Below are positions 56,395 to 61,575 of a DNA stretch of 61,575 nt, piece by piece; position 1 is the first letter of the stretch; each line of letters begins with the position of its first letter. The position numbers and the translations under genes are program-made. The DNA is taken from assembly GCA_004558115.1 (NCBI GenBank), contig SFDT01000006.1, positions 1-61,575 of the forward strand, given 5' to 3'. The notes beneath the pieces were generated by a model, which searched no databases, was not told the DNA's origin, and saw only the letters and a list, made by a program, of their open reading frames with translations. This DNA comes from Clostridiales bacterium (GTDB lineage Bacteria; Bacillota; Clostridia; Oscillospirales; Oscillospiraceae).

Positions 56395-57486
56395 TCAGGA
56401 GTCGATGCCCCGGCTGGTCAAATACTTCTTGACCATGAGGGCCACCTTGAAGGTGATGGCGTCGTCGAACTCCCGCAGGTCCAGACCGGTGAGCTTCTTG
56501 ATCTTCTCCAGCCGGTACACCAGGGTGTTACGGTGGACAAAGAGCTTTCTCGCCGTCTCGGAGACGTTCAGATTGTTCTCAAAGAACTTGTGGATGGTAA
56601 ACAGGGTCTCCTTGTCCAGAGCGTCGATGGGATTTTTCTTGAAGACCTCCTGGAGGAACATCTCGCACAGCGTGGTGGGCAGCTGGTAGATGAGGCGGCC
56701 GATGCCCAGGTTCTCGTAGTTGATGACGTACTTCTCCGTGTCGAAGACCTTGCCCACCTCGATGGCGATGTTGGCCTCTTTATAGCTCTTGGCCAGATCC
56801 CGCAGGTGGGTGGCCACGGTGCCGATGCCCACCACCACAGTGGACTCGCTGCCGGAGCGGAGGGTCTCCTCAATAGAGGAGGCGATCTTGTTCAGCTCCT
56901 TGATGCCGGCGCCCTCCGCCATCTGGCGGATGAGGACCACGTCGCCCTCGCCCACGCTGAGAACGAAGTCGTTCTGCCGGTCGGGGAACAGGGACTGGAT
57001 GACGTCCGTGGGGACGGACTCACCCTTTTTCAGAGAGCGGACCACGAACACGCCCCGGGGCACATCCGCCGTGACCCGCAGCTCCTTGGCCCGCATATAA
57101 ATGTCTCCCAGCATGATGTTGTCGGAGATGATGTCCTTGACAAAGGAGCCGCGGTCATGCTTCTCCTCATAATAGGATTTGGCGGCATTCAGGGCAACCG
57201 TAGCCATGGAGCAGACCGTTTTGCTGATCTCATTGTCTCCGAAGGCGAACGCGGCATAATCGAACTGATTGCCCCAGCCGTTGAGCGCCTTGAAGGTCTT
57301 TCCGTCGGATGTGACCATAGAGCCGGCGGCGTTATTCACCGCGGGCACATGCTCCGCCCACCGCTGGCCGATCATGGACAGCTCGCTGCAGGCGATGACG
57401 ATGCCCTCCGCGTCGATTACACCCACAGTACGGTCTGTATTCTCCTTTAACTGCAAAACCACATTTTGAAAAATTCTTCCAGACAT
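56395..57486 (-). CDS. CdaR/PucR-type transcriptional regulator
   Basis: The 363-residue protein has a CdaR-like N-terminal sensing domain (about 1-115, VGVIDAEGIVIACSELSMIGQR), a GGDEF-like middle domain (about 135-260), and a C-terminal HTH_30 helix-turn-helix with NLNVSETARKLFVHRNTLVYRLEKI. E. coli CdaR senses sugar diacids such as glucarate; the ligand here is unknown and no diacid pathway is adjacent. The ATG at 57486 has GAGGAGGG upstream. The gene stands alone with a separate promoter and terminator. Confidence 0.85.
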   Translation of the reverse strand: MSGRIFQNVVLQLKENTDRTVGVIDAEGIVIACSELSMIGQRWAEHVPAVNNAAGSMVTSDGKTFKALNGWGNQFDYAAFAFGDNEISKTVCSMATVALNAAKSYYEEKHDRGSFVKDIISDNIMLGDIYMRAKELRVTADVPRGVFVVRSLKKGESVPTDVIQSLFPDRQNDFVLSVGEGDVVLIRQMAEGAGIKELNKIASSIEETLRSGSESTVVVGIGTVATHLRDLAKSYKEANIAIEVGKVFDTEKYVINYENLGIGRLIYQLPTTLCEMFLQEVFKKNPIDALDKETLFTIHKFFENNLNVSETARKLFVHRNTLVYRLEKIKKLTGLDLREFDDAITFKVALMVKKYLTSRGIDS

Positions 57487-57544
57487 GGTTGCCCTCCTCA
57501 CCTAAAATCACACGGGAGTCTTTGTGCATTTTGTCAATGTCTAC

Positions 57545-57573
57545 ATTATATCGGCAAATTTGACGAAACGCAA
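57545..57573 (-). promoter_or_regulatory. Promoter of the CdaR-type gene
   Basis: -35 TTGCGT (57568-57573), 17-bp spacer, perfect -10 TATAAT (57545-57550). The AT-rich stretch 57574-57641 contains a run of seven U (minus strand) after the rsuA-like stop. Confidence 0.65.
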
Positions 57574-57641
57574 GATGTTTTTTCTCTTTTCGACAAAAAA
57601 ATCGTTTGCTTTTTGTTGAACATTTGAGGTTCGTCAGGCAC

Positions 57642-58364
57642 TTATTGTGGTTTTCGTAAATTTTGCACCTCCTCGGCCGTCAAAAAGCGGTATTTCCCCC
57701 TGGCAAGTGCCGGGTCCAATGGCAGATTGCCCATGCGGACCCGCTCCAGATACACCACCGGCTTCCCCCGCTGGGCCAGCATCCGCTTCACCTGGTGGAA
57801 TTTCCCCTCCCGCAGCGTCACGTAGGCCTCGCTCTCCTCCCCGGCGGAGAGGATCTCCAGTCCGGCGGGGAGGCAGGCCAGGCCGTCGTCCAGTGTCATG
57901 CCGGATGCAAAGGCCCGGCAGTCCTCCTCTGTCAGCCGTCCCGCCGTCCGGGCGTAATAGACCTTATCCACATGGTGCCGGGGGGACAGCAGCTCATGGG
58001 CGAGGCCGCCCTCGTTGGTCAAAAGCAGCAGCCCCTCCGTGTCCTTGTCCAGCCGCCCCACCGGGAACAGGTTCTGCCTCCGCAGCTCCGGCGGCAGCAG
58101 GTCCAGCACCGTGGGGCCCCGCCCGTCCTCCGTGGCGGAGAGATAGCCGGCGGGCTTATTCAGCATTACCCAGGTGTAGCGGCGGTAGGTGATGGATTCC
58201 CCATTCACCGCGATGTCCGCCGTCTCCGGGTCCGCCTTGTCCTCCGCCGACCGGGCGGGGACGCCGTCCACCAGCACCCGGCCCTGGCGGACCAGGTTTT
58301 TTACCTCCCGCCGGGACCACCGGCCGGTGGAGGCTATGATCTTGTCCAGCCGCTGCAATGCCAT
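57642..58364 (-). CDS. RsuA/RluB-family 16S/23S rRNA pseudouridine synthase
   Basis: The 240-residue protein has an N-terminal S4 RNA-binding domain (RLDKIIASTGRWSRREVKNLV) and a pseudouridine synthase domain with the catalytic aspartate in FPVGRLDKDTEGLLLLTNEG. The KPAGYLSATEDGRGPTV and GKFHQVKRML motifs are also intact. It isomerises one uridine in rRNA; RsuA versus RluB/RluF cannot be settled by eye. It is monocistronic, next to an AT-rich promoter region for the CdaR gene. Confidence 0.9.
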   Translation of the reverse strand: MALQRLDKIIASTGRWSRREVKNLVRQGRVLVDGVPARSAEDKADPETADIAVNGESITYRRYTWVMLNKPAGYLSATEDGRGPTVLDLLPPELRRQNLFPVGRLDKDTEGLLLLTNEGGLAHELLSPRHHVDKVYYARTAGRLTEEDCRAFASGMTLDDGLACLPAGLEILSAGEESEAYVTLREGKFHQVKRMLAQRGKPVVYLERVRMGNLPLDPALARGKYRFLTAEEVQNLRKPQ

Positions 58365-58449
58365 GGCAGGACCTCCCTTTTATGATTTCGCTGCTTATCC
58401 TATCATATCCGGCCAAAAAAATGAATAGGAATTTGCAGGAGGGATGGAT

Positions 58450-58914
58450 ATGCTCATTTGGACCGCCCGGCTTTCCAAAAAACGGGCCGTACTCGTTGTC
58501 ATTGCCCTTGGCCTCGTCATGGCCGCGCTCATCTGCCTGTTCGCCCGGCGCCAGGCGCCGGAGCCTGCCGCCGCGCCCCAGCTGCTGACCAATGCCGACC
58601 GGGTGACCTACCTGTGTTCCTTTGGCTGGGAAGTGGAGCCGGAGCCGCTGGAGACCCTGCAATTCCTGCTGCCCGAGACGCTGGAGGAGCCTTACCTCAC
58701 GTACAATGACCTGCAAAAGAGCCAGGGCTTTGACCTGTCCGCCTGCTGCGGTAAGCAGGTGACCCGCTATACCTACACCGTCACCAACTATCCCGGCCGT
58801 GCCCAGGGCGTCCAGGCCAACCTGTACATCTGCGAGGACCGGCCGGCGGCGGGGGACATTTTCTGCGCCGGTGCCGACGGCTTTCAGGAGGGGCTGGCGT
58901 TTCCCAAAAGCTGA
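58450..58914 (+). CDS. DUF4830 membrane-anchored protein
   Basis: The 154-residue protein has an N-terminal membrane anchor (residues 10-32), a short Pro/Ala tether and a globular outer domain starting at TNADRVTYLCSFGWEVEPEP, a pattern I associate with DUF4830. Two cysteines (ACCGK) sit near the middle. Function is unknown; similar proteins occur in spore-forming Clostridia. The ATG at 58450 has GGAGGG six bases upstream; an ATG at 58444 overlaps that site. A terminator follows directly. Confidence 0.75.
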   Translation: MLIWTARLSKKRAVLVVIALGLVMAALICLFARRQAPEPAAAPQLLTNADRVTYLCSFGWEVEPEPLETLQFLLPETLEEPYLTYNDLQKSQGFDLSACCGKQVTRYTYTVTNYPGRAQGVQANLYICEDRPAAGDIFCAGADGFQEGLAFPKS

Positions 58915-58918
58915 CCGG

Positions 58919-58944
58919 ATGCCTGCCGCCTTTGCGGCAGGCAT
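58919..58944 (+). terminator. Terminator after the DUF4830 gene
   Basis: A perfect 11-bp stem (58919-58929 with 58934-58944) followed by TGTTTTATTT. Confidence 0.85.
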
Positions 58945-59067
58945 TGTTTTATTTCAGCATATTGCGGTCTGCATGTTTCAAAACGCTCCACTTCCCACCC
59001 ATGTGAAAGCCTGCTATAATACAGAAGAAGGCGGCCCGCCGCCTGACTGTTTCGAAGGAGATGCCTT

Positions 59068-59898
59068 ATGAAGATCATTGACGCCCACCTGCACCTGTTT
59101 CCCGCCGACAGTCCCAAGATCGAGGCCATGGCCGCGGCCGTGGGCCACCATAACAGCACGGACCATCTGCGGCAGGTCTACGGTGCGCTGAACATCGTCC
59201 ATGGCGTGGTCATGGGCAACCACAGCATGGCCCCCGCCTACCACAATTATCCCACTGATCTGTTCCACTACTGCATCGGACTGGACAGCTCCCTGCTGCC
59301 CGCTGACGGCACCGCCGCCCCGGAAGACCTGGTCCGATTGGCGGAGGAGAACCTGAAGCGGGACGCCTGCTGCGGTGTGAAGCTGTACCCCGGTTATAAC
59401 CACATCTGGCTGACGGACCCCCTATATGAGCCAATCTACGCCCTGGCCGCCCGGTATGACAAGCCCGTGGCCGTCCACATGGGCCTTTCCGCCGGCCCCC
59501 GGGCCCATCTGAAATACTGCCACCCCCTGGTGCTGGACGAAGTGGCCGCCGACCACCCGGACACCCGCTTCGTCATGTGCCACTTCGGCAACCCCTTCCT
59601 GGACGCGGCGGCCGCCGTGGTGGAGAAAAACCCCAATGTGGCCGCGGACCTGTCCGGCCTTCTGGAGGGGCGGGTGGACCTGACGGCCTATCTCCGGGAG
59701 CAGGCGGGCTACGTCACCCTGCTGAAAACGTGGCTCACCGCCATCGGGCGGTGGGATGACCTGCTGTTCGGCACCGACTGGCCCATTGTGAACTTAGGAG
59801 AATATATCGCCTTTATCCAGGCCCTGGTGCCGGAAAAATACTGGGAACAGGTATTTTTCCAAAACGCCAACCGCATTTACGGCCTGGGATTGCATTAA
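59068..59898 (+). CDS. Amidohydrolase-2 family metal-dependent hydrolase
   Basis: The 276-residue TIM-barrel hydrolase starts KIIDAHLHLFPAD (metal-binding H-x-H), with GVKLYPGYNH on a later strand, CHFGNP and the terminal FGTDWPI, where Asp is the catalytic metal ligand. This fits the ACMSD/amidohydrolase-2 group acting on decarboxylations or ring hydrolyses; the substrate is unknown. A perfect -10 TATAAT (59014-59019) preceded by TGC lies upstream, with RBS AAGGAG before the ATG. It stands alone. Confidence 0.83.
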   Translation: MKIIDAHLHLFPADSPKIEAMAAAVGHHNSTDHLRQVYGALNIVHGVVMGNHSMAPAYHNYPTDLFHYCIGLDSSLLPADGTAAPEDLVRLAEENLKRDACCGVKLYPGYNHIWLTDPLYEPIYALAARYDKPVAVHMGLSAGPRAHLKYCHPLVLDEVAADHPDTRFVMCHFGNPFLDAAAAVVEKNPNVAADLSGLLEGRVDLTAYLREQAGYVTLLKTWLTAIGRWDDLLFGTDWPIVNLGEYIAFIQALVPEKYWEQVFFQNANRIYGLGLH

Positions 59899-59935
59899 AA
59901 AACGCTCCCGGCGGATGATCCGCCGGGAGCGTTTT
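59899..59935. terminator. Bidirectional terminator
   Basis: A perfect 16-bp stem (59899-59914 with 59920-59935) ends the hydrolase gene and the converging APH-family gene. Confidence 0.88.
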
Positions 59936-59946
59936 CCATTTTGTTT

Positions 59947-61032
59947 TCACCGGCAGGCGTCCACGATGGCCTGCATCTGGGGCAGCTTCCGGTGCACATC
60001 CTTGGCCATGGCCAGCTGGCACCGGGTCCGCACCAAGTTGTGGTCCGGGTAGTGGATATTGAAGTACAGGTCTCCCATCAGGTAATCGTCCAGGAAGCGG
60101 CTGGCCAGCTCCACCGTGATGGCGAACACGCTCAGCGCCAGGGAGCGGCGCTCCTCAATGGTCAGCATCCCGGACACCTGGGACAAAAAGCCCTCCGTGA
60201 ACTGGCGGAATTTCTCCAAATCGCAGCCGGCCCGCTGCCAGTCCGGGCAATCCTCCGCCACGAAATTGGTGGCAAAGCGGATGCCGTCGCCGAAATCGTG
60301 GCCCACCAGACCCGGCATCACCGTGTCCAGGTCCACGATGGCCAGAGCCTCGTGGGTGTTTTCGTCAAAGAGGACGTTGTTGATCTTCGTGTCGTTGTGG
60401 GTGACCCGGATGGGCAGGCGGCCCTGCTGGTGCATACGGGTCAGCCGCTCCGCCTCCTCCCGCACGGAGGCGATGTAGGCCAGCTCCTCCCGGACCTCCG
60501 ACGCCCGGCCGCAGGGGTCCTTCTCCGCGTCGGCAAACAAGGTCTCCAGCCGCTTGGGCGTATTGTGGAAGTTGGGGATGGTCTCGTACAGCGCCGTGGC
60601 CGGAAAATCCGACAGCAGCATCTGGAACTCGCCGAAGGCGGCGCCGGTCTGCCGCAGGATCTTTTCGTCCAGGGTCTCGCTGTACGTGATGGACGGGATA
60701 AAGTTGCACAGGCGCCAGAAGCAGTTCTCCTCGTCGTAAATAAACGTCTTGCGTTCCTGGGTATGGTGGTAGTGGAGGGCGGTCCGCCCCTGCTTTTTGG
60801 CCCGGATGTGCTCCGTCACCAGGTCGGCGTTGTGCATGAGCTGCTCCGGCTTGCGGAACGCGTAAGTATTCACGCGCTGTACGATGTATTGCTTCGCCTG
60901 GCCGCCGGCGCGGCGGTAGGTGACCTTATAGGTCCAGTTCACATTGCCGGCCTTGATCTGCTCATAGCCCACGAATTTGCCCTCAATGCGGAATGCCTCG
61001 CAGACCTTTTGCAGCTTCTCCTTCATCTCCAC
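59947..61032 (-). CDS. APH-family sugar kinase (NahK-like)
   Basis: The 361-residue protein has a protein-kinase-like fold. The N-lobe includes VNWTYKVTY and the ATP-binding lysine region; the catalytic loop reads VTHNDTKINNVLFDENT and the metal-binding motif IVDLDTVMPG. The DFGDGIR segment follows. It resembles N-acetylhexosamine 1-kinases, which make hexosamine-1-phosphates used in galactose/lacto-N-biose metabolism; antibiotic kinases are less likely. It may provide substrate for the nucleotidyltransferase at 49415. The GTG at 61032 has GGAGGG nine bases upstream; ATG at 61026 is the alternative. Confidence 0.85.
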   Translation of the reverse strand: MEMKEKLQKVCEAFRIEGKFVGYEQIKAGNVNWTYKVTYRRAGGQAKQYIVQRVNTYAFRKPEQLMHNADLVTEHIRAKKQGRTALHYHHTQERKTFIYDEENCFWRLCNFIPSITYSETLDEKILRQTGAAFGEFQMLLSDFPATALYETIPNFHNTPKRLETLFADAEKDPCGRASEVREELAYIASVREEAERLTRMHQQGRLPIRVTHNDTKINNVLFDENTHEALAIVDLDTVMPGLVGHDFGDGIRFATNFVAEDCPDWQRAGCDLEKFRQFTEGFLSQVSGMLTIEERRSLALSVFAITVELASRFLDDYLMGDLYFNIHYPDHNLVRTRCQLAMAKDVHRKLPQMQAIVDACR

Positions 61033-61110
61033 AGGGATGTTCCCTCCGTCTTCTCTATCTCAACCGTTCTGTGCGCAGGCACAGAATCGTCGATTATACT
61101 GTAATTTTGT

Positions 61111-61139
61111 AGTATAACATCCCCGCGGCGGTTTGTAAA
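61111..61139 (-). promoter_or_regulatory. Promoter of the APH-family kinase gene
   Basis: -35 TTTACA (61134-61139), 17-bp spacer, -10 TATACT (61111-61116); a second -10-like TATAAT lies ~18 bp downstream. Confidence 0.55.
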
Positions 61140-61227
61140 GGAGACACATAGTTCGTCCCTTTTGTGCTGATATGGACTGATTCCCAATTTCGTTTACCCT
61201 TTCACACAACTCCTGCCTGTGCAACGA

Positions 61228-61252
61228 GGGCAGTCCTAAAACAGGACTGCCC
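61228..61252 (-). terminator. Hairpin after the DUF6440 gene
   Basis: A perfect 10-bp stem (61228-61237 with 61243-61252) with loop AAAAC lies 15 bases past the minus-strand stop. Its U-run is short. The bases 61140-61227 otherwise show nothing. Confidence 0.55.
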
Positions 61253-61266
61253 TATAAACTGGAATT

Positions 61267-61452
61267 TTATTTTCTAATTACAACTTTTCCCTCAGAATCA
61301 AGAAGTGGGGTAATACCACCGGCATAACCTGATTTCCAAACTAAGTAATTGACGCCTGTTTCTCCATCCACAAGAATTTGCCGCACACCAGATTCTTTCA
61401 TCTGAGACCCATCGGTAAATACAACTTCAAATCTTTCTTCTTTTTTTCCCAT
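61267..61452 (-). CDS. DUF6440 small protein
   Basis: The 61-residue soluble protein begins MGKKEERFEVVFTDG and has the family's conserved core ILVDGETGVNYLVWKSGYAGG followed by LDSEGKVVIRK; I place it in DUF6440, a short family often found in accessory regions of gut Firmicutes (the pattern is from memory). Function is unknown. It starts with a GGAGG ten bases upstream and lies directly after the right 94-bp repeat, mirroring the small membrane gene at the left end. It is more AT-rich than the interior genes, which suggests transfer. Confidence 0.8.
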   Translation of the reverse strand: MGKKEERFEVVFTDGSQMKESGVRQILVDGETGVNYLVWKSGYAGGITPLLDSEGKVVIRK

Positions 61453-61481
61453 TTTTTAATATCCTCCATTAAATATTTCAT

Positions 61482-61575
61482 AAATTCCGTTATGAAGTGA
61501 CTTTTGTCAATGCGGAAAAGAGACAAAAATCACCTGTCAAATTGTACACTAAAGCCAAAGGCATTTAGAAAGAGC
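61482..61575 (-). repeat. 94-bp terminal inverted repeat, right copy
   Basis: Perfect reverse complement of 4-97. As at the left end, the identity stops a short way before the ribosome site of the adjacent small gene (DUF6440), and the internal 12-bp stem-loop is kept. Confidence 0.9.

Noticed and set aside
1..61575. Circular plasmid or phage genome
   Set aside because: The ends match in inverted, not direct, orientation, and the content is chromosomal housekeeping.

Overview
The window looks like a large contig from a high-GC, Gram-positive-type gut anaerobe. I infer Clostridia, probably Oscillospiraceae (relatives of Oscillibacter, Lawsonibacter or Flavonifractor). The basis is a Firmicutes-style T-box, lysine, manganese and c-di-GMP leader RNAs, a FtsK/SpoIIIE translocase, a class B sortase with a CnaB-repeat adhesin, and strongly GC-biased codon use. 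No rRNA, tRNA, CRISPR array, prophage or insertion sequence was recognised. The first ~550 and last ~350 bases are clearly more AT-rich than the rest and carry tiny accessory genes. A 94-bp perfect inverted repeat lies at the two ends (4-97 and 61482-61575).

Region 1 (0.6-4.4 kb): an SH3/Ig-like membrane protein, uridine kinase, BirA and a class B sortase. Region 2 (4.4-16 kb) is the surface-structure region. It holds a 1,899-residue VWA/CnaB adhesin behind a c-di-GMP-I riboswitch, a small conserved protein, and a seven-gene unit (transglutaminase-like lipoprotein, PilC, four small membrane or pilin-like proteins, PilT). Divergent from that unit is a SARP/BTAD regulator that ends in a GGDEF-like domain without the GGDEF motif. 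Adhesin, sortase, pilus genes and regulator together suggest a c-di-GMP-linked attachment/motility locus.

Region 3 (17-29 kb) is rich in RNA-based control: a lysine riboswitch on an NhaC-type lysine transporter with an extra zinc-ribbon; a leader-peptide/U-tract attenuator resembling E. coli pyrBI on a uracil permease; a MerR/TipAS regulator with a 19-bp-spacer promoter; a yybP-ykoY manganese riboswitch on a P-type ATPase; and a T-box on an aminotransferase.

Region 4 (29-40.6 kb) is a housekeeping block on the minus strand: trmH-like, dprA, topA, trmFO, plsX, acpP, rnc, uppP and ftsK. Region 5 (40.8-48.2 kb) has a copper module (csoR-copA, with a CopZ-like domain fused to CopA and an internal ribosome site in front of it), a frameshifted siroheme sulfite/nitrite reductase, and an iron/cobalamin-type ABC importer. 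Region 6 (48.3-61.5 kb) has galE and a sugar nucleotidyltransferase, greA-lysS, ftsE-ftsX with an M23 peptidoglycan hydrolase, a CdaR-type regulator, an RsuA-type pseudouridine synthase, an amidohydrolase and an APH-family sugar kinase.

Function calls rest on motifs read by eye. Starts were chosen from Shine-Dalgarno spacing and often differ from the longest open frame.
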